Of a DNA stretch of 64,000 bases, positions 1 to 12,006 are shown one piece after another. Location of the stretch: contig JASGKG010000001.1 in NCBI GenBank assembly GCA_047600805.1, positions 2,356,001 to 2,420,000 on the forward strand, given 5' to 3'. A model generated the notes under the pieces. The model was not told the DNA's origin and did not search any database. It was given only the letters and a program-made list of their open reading frames with translations. Every line of letters begins with the position of its first letter. Position 1 is the stretch's first letter. The stretch comes from JADKHC01 sp047600805. Lineage in GTDB: Bacteria > Verrucomicrobiota > Verrucomicrobiia > Opitutales > Opitutaceae. Made by a program: the position numbers and the translations under genes.

Positions 1-75
1 TTATCTGTCGATCGTACTTGGTTCGCTAAAGCTGCCGCCAAAGCTAATTCCATCGAAGCGCTGCGATCTGAATAA
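1..75 (+). CDS. 3' end of an ADOP/MacB-type permease (partial)
   Basis: Only the last 24 codons and the TAA stop are inside the window. They end in NSIEALRSE, matching the NPIEALR(S/A)(D/E) C-terminus that closes every large permease downstream, so this is taken as the tail of another member of the array. The residues just before it (WFAKAAAKA) replace the usual PARRATRV but keep a basic, alanine-rich character. The next permease starts 14 nt after the stop, which suggests a shared transcript. A decayed copy cannot be excluded because the body of the gene is outside the window. Confidence 0.6.
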   Translation, partial: LSVDRTWFAKAAAKANSIEALRSE

Positions 76-89
76 ACGCACCTTTGCTC

Positions 90-2519
90 ATGCTTTCCGA
101 TCTCCGCTACGCACTCCGTCAGTTTATGAAATCGCCCGGCTTCACCGCCGTGGTGGTTCTGTCGCTCGCGCTGGGAATCGGAGCGAATGCCACCGTGCTG
201 TGTTGGCTCGAGGGTCTGGTCCTAAAACCCCTGCCTGGTGTGGAGGCGCCGGGGCAGATGGTCGTGCTGGTCTCGAACAACGGTGGCGGCTGCGCGTCAA
301 TTCAAGATCTGGCAGATTTCGCAAAACAGCAGGAGGTGTTCGCCGGCACTCTGGCCACGATGTCCACCAACGCCTGCCTGACGATCGACAGACAGGCTCA
401 CTGGATCGACGCCCAGATCGCGACGGCCAATTTCTTTGAGCTTCTCGGGGTAAAACCGATCCTCGGCCGCACCTTTCTTCCCGACGAAGACAAGGCACCA
501 GGCGGAAATCCGGTTTTGGTGATAAGTGAGCGGTTGTGGCGCAGCCAATTTTCCTCCGACCCGCAGATTATCGGCCGCGTCGTCGACCTTAATCGCCGCG
601 CCTTCACCGTGATCGGCGTCGTCCCGGCCAAATTTCGAGGCACCTTAAATCCGAATCTCTGCGAGGCGTGGGCCCCCGCTTCAATGATTTCTGAAGTGCG
701 CAACCAAGGCCGCAACTTCCTCACGCAACGTGACGCCCGCGGCTGGCACAATCTCGCACGACTGCAAAACGGAGTCTCTCTCTCCCAAGCACAAGCGGCC
801 GTCGTGACGGTCAACAGCCGTCTCGCGCTAGAGTATCCCGAAACCAACCGCGACGCCCAACATCGCGTTGTTCCGCTCAGCGAATGCCCTTGGGGCGCCC
901 AAACAGTTATGGGGCCCGCCTTAAAGCTCCTCCTGGCCGTTTGCCTCGGTGTACAACTGATCGTCACCGCCAACGTGGCGAATCTGATGCTCGCCCGCGC
1001 TATCTGCCGACGCCGCGAAATCGCAGTGCGCCTTTCGGCCGGAGCCACGCGCTTCCGGCTTATCAGGCAGTTTCTCACCGAAAACCTCCTCTATTCCTTG
1101 GCCGGAGGAATACTCGGCGTGCTTTTAGCCGCCTACGCAGTCGGGATGTTGTTGTATTTTCTACCCGCCGAAGTCGCCGCCCGTTCGCACATCGAATTCG
1201 GCCTCGCTCCGTGGTCGCTCGGCCTGACCTTGGCGATCACCTTGGTCACCGGCATATTGTTCGGCCTTGCGCCAGCTCTCCAGGCGACCCGCCCCAATTT
1301 GGTGGAGGCGCTCAAAGATGGCGGACGTTCAGGCACGAGTGGAAGCGGCCACACACGGATGCGCTCGATCTTGGTCGTAACGGAAATCGCGCTGGCCCTC
1401 CTCCTTCTGATTGGAGCAGGACTTTGCATCAAAGGACTGCAACGCGCTCGGCAGATTGATGTCGGTTTCAAAGCCGATCATGTTCTCACCGCCAAGTTGC
1501 AGGTAGGCATGAATGGCTACGATCGCGAGACGGGCAAAATCTTTTACCGAAATCTCCGCCAGCGGCTCGCTGAATCGCCACAGCTTGAGGAAGCCGCCCT
1601 CGCGAGCTGGTTCCCCCTCGGGCTGGCCGGCTGCAAAGGGTGGAACGTCACGGTCGAAGGCTACACTCGCGCACGCGGCGAAAACTCGATTTTTGAATTC
1701 GCGATAATTTCGCCGCGCTACTTCGCCGCCATGCGCATCCCGCTCGTGAGCGGCCGCGATTTTACCGACGCCGACGACAGCAGTTCGGCTCCCGTTGCGA
1801 TCGTGAACGAATACTTTGCCCAGCGTTTTTGGCCGGGGCAGGATCCGATCGGCCGAAAATTCCGCTGCGGCGGACAATGGCGCACCATCGTCGGTGTGGC
1901 TAAAGGCGGCAAATACAACCGCGTCGATGAAGCTCCGTGGAGTTTTTTCTACCTGCCTTACCAGCAAGGCGTGCCCGATCTCGATTTGGGCATTTGTGTT
2001 CGCACGAAAGGCGAACCAACAGCCTTCGCCAATGAACTCCGCCGTACCGTCCACGAACTCGATCCGGCCGTTGAGATCATCGACACCGTGACGCTGAGCG
2101 CCCATTCCAGCATGGCGCTTTTCCCGCAACTCATGGCGGCCAACTTGCTCCTCATGCTGGGAGCCATCGCGCTTCTCCTCGCAGCCTTGGGAGTCTATGC
2201 GGTCATGGCCTACTCCGTGAGCCAGCGGACACAAGAATTCGGGGTGCGGATGGCATTGGGGGCAACGCAGAGGCAGGTTTTAAGCCTGGTCATTTTCCAA
2301 GGAGCTCAATTCGCGGTCTGCGGGCTCGCCGTCGGTTTGGCGCTTGCCGCTGTAACCACCACGCTGCTCAGCGGGTTTCTTCATGGGGTGCATCCTTTTG
2401 ATCCCAGCGTAATCGCAATCGTTTCTGCTGTGCTTGCGACCATTTCGTTGCTTGCCGGTCTTCCCGCGGCCCGGCGTGCAACCCGCGTAGATCCGATCGT
2501 TGCACTGCGTTCTGACTAA
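90..2519 (+). CDS. ADOP-type ABC permease, copy 1 (MacB/FtsX-like)
   Basis: Predicted inner-membrane permease of about 809 aa with the doubled architecture of ADOP proteins: an N-terminal helix (about 15-35), a periplasmic MacB-type domain, three FtsX helices (from about 275), then a second periplasmic domain and FtsX block ending VDPIVALRSD. The FtsX signature GVRMALGATQRQV is present in the second half. ATG at 90 is preferred over the in-frame TTG at 84 because it gives MLSDLRYALRQ, the start shared by the paralogues. It is closest in the window to the copy at 7117: both carry ATANFF followed by LGRTFLPDEDK. Substrate unknown. No nucleotide-binding subunit is encoded nearby, so the partner ATPase, if any, lies elsewhere. 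Confidence 0.9.
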   Translation: MLSDLRYALRQFMKSPGFTAVVVLSLALGIGANATVLCWLEGLVLKPLPGVEAPGQMVVLVSNNGGGCASIQDLADFAKQQEVFAGTLATMSTNACLTIDRQAHWIDAQIATANFFELLGVKPILGRTFLPDEDKAPGGNPVLVISERLWRSQFSSDPQIIGRVVDLNRRAFTVIGVVPAKFRGTLNPNLCEAWAPASMISEVRNQGRNFLTQRDARGWHNLARLQNGVSLSQAQAAVVTVNSRLALEYPETNRDAQHRVVPLSECPWGAQTVMGPALKLLLAVCLGVQLIVTANVANLMLARAICRRREIAVRLSAGATRFRLIRQFLTENLLYSLAGGILGVLLAAYAVGMLLYFLPAEVAARSHIEFGLAPWSLGLTLAITLVTGILFGLAPALQATRPNLVEALKDGGRSGTSGSGHTRMRSILVVTEIALALLLLIGAGLCIKGLQRARQIDVGFKADHVLTAKLQVGMNGYDRETGKIFYRNLRQRLAESPQLEEAALASWFPLGLAGCKGWNVTVEGYTRARGENSIFEFAIISPRYFAAMRIPLVSGRDFTDADDSSSAPVAIVNEYFAQRFWPGQDPIGRKFRCGGQWRTIVGVAKGGKYNRVDEAPWSFFYLPYQQGVPDLDLGICVRTKGEPTAFANELRRTVHELDPAVEIIDTVTLSAHSSMALFPQLMAANLLLMLGAIALLLAALGVYAVMAYSVSQRTQEFGVRMALGATQRQVLSLVIFQGAQFAVCGLAVGLALAAVTTTLLSGFLHGVHPFDPSVIAIVSAVLATISLLAGLPAARRATRVDPIVALRSD

Positions 2520-2557
2520 CCATCACGTCCCCACCCGGCGGCACGCGCCCAAATATC

Positions 2558-5041
<2,484 letters not shown>

Positions 5042-5090
5042 CGCCATCGCCAAAACCTCATGGCCTCTTGCATCAGGAACCGACCACCTT

Positions 5091-6068
5091 ATGAAAAAGC
5101 TCGCCGCCCTCCTCGTTCTGCCGCTCTGTGCGTTCGCCTCGACTGAAGAAAAAATTGACCGCGTGCTCTCCTGCCAGCCGGGCGGCACCCTCCGCGTTGA
5201 CGTAGGTTTCGGATCGATACAAGTTGTCGGCGAGCCCTCCCGGACAGAGGTGGGCGTTTACGTCTGGCGACGAACCACGCGGCGGAGCCAATCCGCAGAA
5301 GAGGAGTACCTGCGCACCAATCCCGTCGAAATCGTTCAAGACGGAAACAACGTGACCGTGCGAGCAAAGACCAAAAGTAATTTCTCTTGGAACTGGTTTG
5401 GCCTTTGGAGCAATCGCAACGAGGCCAACTACATGATCAAGGTGCCGGAACACTTCCTGGCTCAGCTCAACACATCCGGTGGCTCAATTGAAGTCACCCT
5501 ACTTGATGGTTCGGTTAAGGCAGACACGAGTGGAGGCAGCCTCAAGTTCACCACGATCCACGGCAACCTCCGTGGCGACACGTCCGGCGGCAGCATCACC
5601 GTCAACGAGTGCGAGGGTGACATCAACGTCGACACCAGCGGCGGCGGCATTCACGTCAGCGGCGGCAAAGGCACTTTTAAAGGAGACACCTCCGGCGGGG
5701 GCATTTCCGTCAAAGACTTCGGCGGCCCGATCTCGGTCGATACAAGCGGTGGCAGCATTTCGATTGAAAATGTGCGCGGCCGCGTTGTTGGCAGCACCTC
5801 CGGCGGATCGGTGCGCGGAGTTTTTCCCGAGCCTTTGACCGACAGCGTCGATCTTTCGACTTCGGGCGGAAGTGTAACCGTAAAAATCGCCGCGAATGCC
5901 GCGTTTAACCTCGATGCCGAAACTTCCGGCGGAAGCGTAAACACTGACTTGCCCGTCACCGTTCAAGGAAAGGTCGAGCGTTCCGAGCTTCACGGCACGG
6001 TCAACGGAGGCGGTCCACGTCTTAAGCTCCGTTCCAGCGGCGGCAGCATTCATGTCCAAAAGCTTTAG
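5091..6068 (+). CDS. Exported TSGGS-repeat protein (DUF4097-like beta-solenoid)
   Basis: 325-aa protein with a Sec-type signal (MKKLAALLVLPLCAFAS) and an N-terminal domain of about 110 residues. About ten repeats follow, each opening with TSGGS(I/L/V) or TSGGG and spaced mainly 18-21 residues apart, up to the C-terminus (SSGGSIHVQKL). Regular Gly/Ser turns alternating with beta-prone segments are typical of DUF4097/DUF2807-like solenoids of the cell envelope. It starts 49 nt after permease copy 2 and is followed by a permease relic, so it sits inside the permease array and may share its transcription. No enzymatic motif is visible. Function unknown. Confidence 0.8.
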   Translation: MKKLAALLVLPLCAFASTEEKIDRVLSCQPGGTLRVDVGFGSIQVVGEPSRTEVGVYVWRRTTRRSQSAEEEYLRTNPVEIVQDGNNVTVRAKTKSNFSWNWFGLWSNRNEANYMIKVPEHFLAQLNTSGGSIEVTLLDGSVKADTSGGSLKFTTIHGNLRGDTSGGSITVNECEGDINVDTSGGGIHVSGGKGTFKGDTSGGGISVKDFGGPISVDTSGGSISIENVRGRVVGSTSGGSVRGVFPEPLTDSVDLSTSGGSVTVKIAANAAFNLDAETSGGSVNTDLPVTVQGKVERSELHGTVNGGGPRLKLRSSGGSIHVQKL

Positions 6069-6165
6069 CCACAACCATTCGCCGTCTCCAAATTGTCATA
6101 GGTTTTGCTATTCCGGTTGAGGCTGCCGCGGCCGAACAGTTCTCGCCACCATACCCCTTTCGACG

Positions 6166-6330
6166 ATGGCTTCCGATCTCCGCTTCGCGCTTCGCACGCA
6201 TGCTCATGCTGAACCCGATCTATTTCGCCCTGGGTTTCGGAATCACCTGCGCCGTCCTCGGGTCGGCCTGTGTCTTGACGGCCAACGAGCCACGAAAGTA
6301 AATCCCGTCGATGCCCTAAATTCAGATTAA
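6166..6330 (+). pseudogene. Relic of an ADOP-type permease (internal deletion plus frameshift)
   Basis: A 55-codon reading frame opens with MASDLRFALR, the permease N-terminus, and closes with RATKVNPVDALNSD and a stop, the permease C-terminus. The roughly 700 codons between are gone. The last transmembrane segment survives in another frame, from the ATG at 6200: NPIYFALGFGITCAVLGSA. This aligns with DPLTLALSFFIFASVSLFA of the copy at 17674, so a frameshift accompanies the deletion. It sits exactly where a permease would be expected, between 5091-6068 and 6356. Expression as a short peptide is possible but not supported. Confidence 0.8.
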
Positions 6331-6355
6331 ACCACAACGCTCAACTACCTCCAAC

Positions 6356-6931
6356 ATGCTCTCGCGATCCGAATTCCTAAAGAAGTCCGCTCAGCTCGCC
6401 TGCGGTACCTGCGCCGCAACCATTCTGGGTAGCTCCAACAGCCATGCAGCCGAAGCCGCTGACAAGACCCCAACGCCCGTCGATGAAGCCCTGAAAAAGG
6501 CGCAGTACGAAAATACTTTCACCAAGAACTGGATGGCCGACCTGTTCGCCGCGATCGACACGGACCTGGAGCCCGCGGCCAAGCTCAAGCTCATGGAGGC
6601 GTGCGGTCGCGGCTGTTTCAACCGCCACAAATTCAAGCAAGACATCGCCGAAGCCGGCAAAGGCGACGTCGACAAATTGGTCGAAGCGTATCGTACAAAC
6701 TACGGCATCAAGCGCGAGGGCAACCTCGTACACATCAGCTATGGCGGCGGCTGCTACTGCCCGGCTGCCTGGAACCGTGCGATACGCCCAAACGACCTGC
6801 ATTGCGAATGCACGCGCTTCACGCACGAAACCATTTTCCGTGCGGCGCTCGGCCGTCACGTTCCCGTTGAAGTCGTCGAGTCCATTCGCCGTGGCGGCCA
6901 AAAGTGCCACCTCATCGCGCACCTGAGCTAA
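6356..6931 (+). CDS. Exported Cys-rich protein of unknown function
   Basis: 191-aa protein. The N-terminus (SRSEFLKKSAQLACGTCAATILG) has a hydrophobic stretch after basic residues, followed by SHAAEA, so export is likely. The mature part has seven Cys, mostly paired: EACGRGC, GGGCYC, HCEC and GGQKCH. The spacing CxxxC, CxC, CxC suggests metal or cofactor binding or disulfides. I do not recognise the family with certainty. It lies 25 nt downstream of the permease relic and 185 nt before the next permease, and may be the accessory gene of the lost copy. Confidence 0.7.
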   Translation: MLSRSEFLKKSAQLACGTCAATILGSSNSHAAEAADKTPTPVDEALKKAQYENTFTKNWMADLFAAIDTDLEPAAKLKLMEACGRGCFNRHKFKQDIAEAGKGDVDKLVEAYRTNYGIKREGNLVHISYGGGCYCPAAWNRAIRPNDLHCECTRFTHETIFRAALGRHVPVEVVESIRRGGQKCHLIAHLS

Positions 6932-7116
6932 CTCGAAATTCGAGGCGAAACGGCTCCGTCCCAATTCCGGGACAGCCTGGTTCCGGTCACGGGAAGATCC
7001 GCTGCGCAGCGTGCGGCACTGTATTTCTTAAGAACCTTATCTTTAGTAACTTAAGTGTTTGTACAAAACCTGGCATCGCTCCTGCAATCCAAGCCTAACT
7101 CCCCACCTATATCCCC

Positions 7117-9546
7117 GTGCTCGCTGATTTCAAATTTGCCTTCCGACAGCTCTTCAAAAAGCCCGGCCTTTCCGCTGTCATCATCTTGTCGCTCGCACTC
7201 GGCATCGGCGGCGTTACTACAACCTTCTGCTGGATACAAAGTATCTGGTTGAATCCGCTGCCCGGAGTCGCGTATCAGGATCAGGTGTTTGTGATCAGTC
7301 CGCAGCACGGCACCACGACCTGGCACGGCTGTTCCTTGCCGGACATCCAGGAGCTTGAGACAAAAAGCGACGTATTTGAAGGCGTGATCGGATCGCAAGT
7401 CACTCCCGCGTTCCTGCGCATCGGCGAGCGTCGCGCTTGGATTTACGGCCAAATCGCCACCGCTAATTTTTTCCGCACCCTGGGCATTCAGCCGATTCTG
7501 GGCCGCACCTTTTTGCCGGATGAAGACAAGAGCCCGGGCGGAAACGCTGTACTCGTCATTTCCGAAGGATGCTGGAAGCGGGAATTCGGAGGCGATCCGA
7601 CCATCGTGGGCCGCACGGTGGAGATCAACCGCCAGCCATTCACCATCATCGGTGTCACGCCCGCACAGTTTTACGGAACCATGAGCGGCTTGCGGTGCGA
7701 CTTCTGGGCTCCGCTCAGCATGCACAAACAGGTGGCGAATTTCGGTTCGCTCACGAATCGCTATTCGCGGTGGCTGCACACGCAGGCTCGCTTACGGCCT
7801 AACGTGTCACGGGAGCAAGCACAGGCAGCACTCGATGTATTGTCCAAGCAACTCACCCTCACGTATCCGGACGCCAACACCGACGTCGTGTTCAAGGTCA
7901 GAACCTTCGCGCAATCGCCTTACGGCGTGCAGCCCATCATGCTGCCGGCATTGCGAATTTTGTTGGTGGTGAGCTTCGGTGTTCTGCTCGTCGTCGCTGG
8001 CAATGTCGCCAACCTGCTCCTCGCCCGCGGTTGCGATCGCCAGAAGGAAATCGCCATCCGTCTCGCGGTGGGAGCAAACCGGTTCCACCTCCTGCGCCAG
8101 TTGCTTATCGAGAGCGTCCTTCTCGCGTTTGTTGGCGGCGGGCTTGGGCTCATCGCAACCTTCTGGATGGTCGATCTGCTCGCGGCGATGATCCCGCCGA
8201 CCACGCTGCCGGTGGGAATTGGATTGGCAGTCAACGGCCAAACCCTCGCGTTCGCCGGCGGATTGGCTCTTTTGACAGGTTTCGTATTTGGGCTCGTGCC
8301 GGCGTTGCATTCGTCGCGTCCCGATCTCAACAGCACGCTTAAAGAGGGCGGACGTGGTGCCGGCACCGGACGTAATCACCGACGCCTCCGCGACATCCTC
8401 GTCGTTGGCGAAATTGCAATGTCCCTGATATTGCTCGTAAGCGCGAGCCTTTGCATCAGAAGCGCGGCAAAAGCTCGGCACGCAGACGTGGGTTTTGAAC
8501 CCGATCATATGCTACTCGCGGGACTCCGCATCGGGATGAACGGTTACACTGAAGAAACCGGCAAAACCTACTACCAGAACCTACAGCGAAATCTGGCGTC
8601 CTTGCCGGAAGTCGAAGGCGTAGCCCTCGCCAGTTGGTTCCCACTCGGTTTCGAGCACAGCGGTACGCATTATGTTCTACCCGAGGGTTACCAGCCAAAA
8701 ACAGGCGAAGACCTCGGCGTGCCCGACGTGACGGTCTCACCAAACTTCTTCGCCACGATGAAGATACCGGTTCTGGCCGGTCGCGAGTTCACACCGCGTG
8801 ACGATACCTCAGCCGAACCTGTCGGTATCATCAACGAGGCACTGGCCCGTCGTTTTTGGCCCGGGCAAAATGCGCTCGGCCGACGTTTCAAGGACAACGA
8901 TCGCTGGCGTACCGTCATCGGTATCGTCAAAACCGGGAAGTACTTTTCCATAAACGAGCCTGACCAGCCGGTATTTTTTATTCCCTACTTGCAGGGGATT
9001 CAGGATCTCAACCTCGGTCTGGCCATTCGTACACGGAGTGATCCGACCGCTTTCGTGAGCACATTGCGCGCTGAAATGCAGAAGCTCGATCGCGAGGTCG
9101 AAGTCTGGGGAACACTCCTAATGAAGGATTATATGAAGGCGGCCTACACCGCCCCGGTGCTCGCTTCGAGACTGCTAACAGCCATGGGAATGCTCGCGCT
9201 GGCGCTCGCCGCCATGGGTGTTTACGCGGTCATGGCGCACTCAGTGGGCGAACGCATGCGCGAGTTCGGCTTGCGAATGGCGTTGGGTGCGAGCCCGAGA
9301 AACGTCCTCTCTTTGATTCTAAGGAATGGTTTGACCCTCGCAGCGTGGGGCGTTCTCGCGGGCCTGACGCTCGCCATCGCCCTCACGCGCTTACTCGCCA
9401 GTTTTCTTTATAACGTCAGCCCGTATGACGCCGCGACGCTGATTGGCGTGCCTCTCTTGCTCGCGGCGACCGCGTTGGCTGCCGCAGTCCTCCCCGCACT
9501 GCGCGCGATGCGCGCCGATCCCTGCGTCGCCCTCCACTCAGAATAA
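7117..9546 (+). CDS. ADOP-type ABC permease, copy 3
   Basis: 809-aa protein with a GTG start giving MLADFKFAFRQLFKKPG, the only upstream start consistent with the paralogues. It ends ADPCVALHSE. It is the closest relative of copy 1: both share FFxxLGxxPILGRTFLPDED, a first-domain Cys (HGCSLPDIQ against GGGCASIQD) and the ITEETGK/DRETGK region of the second domain. Both FtsX blocks are intact (IAIRLAVGANRFHLLRQ and GLRMALGASPRNV). The 185 bp upstream hold no gene, so a promoter of its own is plausible. Orphan permease with unknown substrate. Confidence 0.9.
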   Translation: MLADFKFAFRQLFKKPGLSAVIILSLALGIGGVTTTFCWIQSIWLNPLPGVAYQDQVFVISPQHGTTTWHGCSLPDIQELETKSDVFEGVIGSQVTPAFLRIGERRAWIYGQIATANFFRTLGIQPILGRTFLPDEDKSPGGNAVLVISEGCWKREFGGDPTIVGRTVEINRQPFTIIGVTPAQFYGTMSGLRCDFWAPLSMHKQVANFGSLTNRYSRWLHTQARLRPNVSREQAQAALDVLSKQLTLTYPDANTDVVFKVRTFAQSPYGVQPIMLPALRILLVVSFGVLLVVAGNVANLLLARGCDRQKEIAIRLAVGANRFHLLRQLLIESVLLAFVGGGLGLIATFWMVDLLAAMIPPTTLPVGIGLAVNGQTLAFAGGLALLTGFVFGLVPALHSSRPDLNSTLKEGGRGAGTGRNHRRLRDILVVGEIAMSLILLVSASLCIRSAAKARHADVGFEPDHMLLAGLRIGMNGYTEETGKTYYQNLQRNLASLPEVEGVALASWFPLGFEHSGTHYVLPEGYQPKTGEDLGVPDVTVSPNFFATMKIPVLAGREFTPRDDTSAEPVGIINEALARRFWPGQNALGRRFKDNDRWRTVIGIVKTGKYFSINEPDQPVFFIPYLQGIQDLNLGLAIRTRSDPTAFVSTLRAEMQKLDREVEVWGTLLMKDYMKAAYTAPVLASRLLTAMGMLALALAAMGVYAVMAHSVGERMREFGLRMALGASPRNVLSLILRNGLTLAAWGVLAGLTLAIALTRLLASFLYNVSPYDAATLIGVPLLLAATALAAAVLPALRAMRADPCVALHSE

Positions 9547-9567
9547 GACCGTCATTTTGCCATCATT

Positions 9568-11994
9568 ATGTTCTCCGCCGTTCGTTTGGCTTTTCGGCAA
9601 CTTGCCAAAACTCCCGGGTTCACGGCCACGGCGATTGCCACTCTGGCCCTCTGCCTCGGGACTAATCTGGCAATCTTCGCCGTCGTGGACGCGATCCTCG
9701 TTCGATCGCTCCCTTTTCCCGAACCCAACGGTCTCGTCACCCTTTACAACTCATACCCCGGTGCTGGTGCAGACCGTTCAGAAACCTCGATACCCAACTA
9801 TTTCGAGCGTCGGAACGCCCTCTCCTCATTCACCTCTGTCGCGATTTATCAAGATGCGAGCTTCATCGTAGGCGACGGCCAATCTCCTAACCGCGTCACA
9901 TCGGCCCGCGTTTCGCCAGAATTTTTCAGCACACTGGGCGTGCCGCTCGCGTTGGGTCGCACTTTTACCGATGCCGAATTGACCTACCAAACAGATCTGG
10001 TCGCGATTCTCACCGACGATTTCTGGCGCAGCCAGTTCAACGCCGATCGCAACATCCTCGGGCGCACTTTCCTCAACGATGGGCTCACGGTGACGATAGT
10101 CGGTGTCCTTCCTCCGGGTTTCCGGTATCTTTCACACCAGCCCAAGTTTTTCCGTCCGGCCTCTCACGAACCTTCCCAGCGCGAGGCGCAAAACCGTCAC
10201 AGCAACAACTGGCAGATGATCGCCCGGCTGGCTCCGGGCTCAACCATCCAAAATGCCCAAGCTCAAATCAACGCCCTCAATGCCCGCCTTTTGGCAGACG
10301 ATCCGCTGGCGCAAATCGTCAAAGGCGCCGGCTTCAACACCAAGGTCGTTTCTCTCCACGCCGATCACGTGCAGTCGATCAGGCCGACGCTCGTGCTTCT
10401 TCAAGTCGGCGGTCTCTTTCTCCTCGTCATCGCCGTCGTCAACCTCACCAACCTTCTGCTCATCCGAGCGAGCGGACGGATAAAAGACCTCGCCGTTCGT
10501 CAGGCACTCGGGGCGCGCCGGCACCACGTTGCGATCGAGGTTTTGCTCGAGACGTGCTTGCTCACGACCGTCGGTGGCCTCGCGGGCCTTCTTGTCGGTT
10601 CATTTGGCATCGATCTTCTTCGGCTTCTCGGCACCGACAAACTTCCACTGGGAACTCAGATCGTGTTCAATCCCCACCTGGCCGCCCTCGGCGTCGCAGC
10701 CTCGGTCGTCCTTGGGCTCGTACTGGGAATACCAATCATTTGGTACAATTTCCACGCGCGCTTGGCTGTGATGTTACAGGCCGAGACTCGCGGCGGCACG
10801 ACTACCCGTGCCGCCTTGCGTTTGCGTCACGCCTTCATCATCACCCAGATCGCGCTCTCTTTCGTACTGCTCTCCAGCGCAGGACTACTCGGCGTTAGCC
10901 TCAAGCGAATCCTCGCAACGTCTTCCGGCTTTTCGCCCGACAATGTCCTCTGCGGGCAGGTCGTCTTCCCCTGGAAACACTATCAGACCAATGAAGCTCG
11001 TCTCGCTTTTTGCGAACGCCTCTTGGTTAAACTTCGCGCTGTTCCCGGCGTGACCCAGGCCGCCGTTTCCAACGGGCTTCCCTTCACCCAAAACACCAAT
11101 AACAGCGCGGTCACGGTCGAGGGGTATACACAAGAAGCCGCCAAATCGGTCCAGACCCACTATTTGTCCCAAGTTTCAGCCGACTACTGGCGGGCCATGC
11201 AGATTCCTCTGCTGCGCGGCCGGTTTCTGGAGGAGGGAGACGCGCATCGGACCGCACGCGTCTGTGTGGTCGACCAGGCTTTCGCTCAACGTTATTGGCC
11301 CGGAGCTGATCCGATCGGCCGCAAGCTCGCCACCGACCTCAGTTTAACCGAACAGAACGCTATCACCATCGTGGGCGTGGTCGGCGAGGTGAAACAAGGC
11401 GCGCTGACCGAAGAAGGCGGCCATGGCGCCGTCTATTTCCCTCTCGACGGAGCTTTCGCGTACTCTGTTCTCGTTCGCACCGCTTTGCCCCCCGAAGCCC
11501 TTGCCCCCGCTGTTCGCAAGGCAGTTCTCGAAATCGACCCGGGACAGCCGGTTGACGACCTCCGGCCGTTGAAATCGCGGATTGACGACAGCCTCGTCGC
11601 GCACCGTTCGCCAGCAGTTCTGGCCGCACTGTTTTCAGCTGTCGCACTTCTTTTGGCCGCGCTTGGTACTTACGGCGTGCTCGCCTACGCGGTCGATCAA
11701 CGCAAGCGCGAGATCGGGGTGCGTATAGCTCTCGGCGCACAACCGCGCCAGGTCCTTTCCCAATTCCTAAGCCTTGGCTCCATTCTCCTTGGTGCTGGAT
11801 TATCGTTCGGCCTTGTTGGAACCTGGGCAGCGGGCTTCGCGATGCGTAGTCTGCTTTTCGGGATTGGGCCAATGAATCTCTCTGTGCTGGCCGCAACCGC
11901 CATCGTGATCCTCGGCGTGGTCTTCGTCGCGCTTCTCCTCCCCTCCGTCCGTGCTGCTCGCACCAACCCCATCGACGCCCTCAGAGCCGATTAG
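9568..11994 (+). CDS. ADOP-type ABC permease, copy 4
   Basis: 808-aa protein starting MFSAVRLAFRQLAKTPGF and ending TNPIDALRAD. The first FtsX block reads DLAVRQALGARRHHVAIE and the second GVRIALGAQPRQV. Its first FtsX block is the most divergent of the set (VVNLTNLLLIRASGR in place of ANVANLLLAR). The start is 21 nt after copy 3 and the stop 12 nt before copy 5, so co-transcription is very likely. The second periplasmic domain keeps the QRYWPGADPIGRKL motif common to these proteins. Confidence 0.9.
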   Translation: MFSAVRLAFRQLAKTPGFTATAIATLALCLGTNLAIFAVVDAILVRSLPFPEPNGLVTLYNSYPGAGADRSETSIPNYFERRNALSSFTSVAIYQDASFIVGDGQSPNRVTSARVSPEFFSTLGVPLALGRTFTDAELTYQTDLVAILTDDFWRSQFNADRNILGRTFLNDGLTVTIVGVLPPGFRYLSHQPKFFRPASHEPSQREAQNRHSNNWQMIARLAPGSTIQNAQAQINALNARLLADDPLAQIVKGAGFNTKVVSLHADHVQSIRPTLVLLQVGGLFLLVIAVVNLTNLLLIRASGRIKDLAVRQALGARRHHVAIEVLLETCLLTTVGGLAGLLVGSFGIDLLRLLGTDKLPLGTQIVFNPHLAALGVAASVVLGLVLGIPIIWYNFHARLAVMLQAETRGGTTTRAALRLRHAFIITQIALSFVLLSSAGLLGVSLKRILATSSGFSPDNVLCGQVVFPWKHYQTNEARLAFCERLLVKLRAVPGVTQAAVSNGLPFTQNTNNSAVTVEGYTQEAAKSVQTHYLSQVSADYWRAMQIPLLRGRFLEEGDAHRTARVCVVDQAFAQRYWPGADPIGRKLATDLSLTEQNAITIVGVVGEVKQGALTEEGGHGAVYFPLDGAFAYSVLVRTALPPEALAPAVRKAVLEIDPGQPVDDLRPLKSRIDDSLVAHRSPAVLAALFSAVALLLAALGTYGVLAYAVDQRKREIGVRIALGAQPRQVLSQFLSLGSILLGAGLSFGLVGTWAAGFAMRSLLFGIGPMNLSVLAATAIVILGVVFVALLLPSVRAARTNPIDALRAD

Positions 11995-12006
11995 CTGCCG
12001 CACATC

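Noticed and set aside
5460..6060. Regularly spaced ACCTCCGGCGG-like DNA repeats resembling a CRISPR array
   Set aside because: The repeats are codons for TSGGS in a protein with signal peptide, and the intervals are coding and not unique spacers of constant size.
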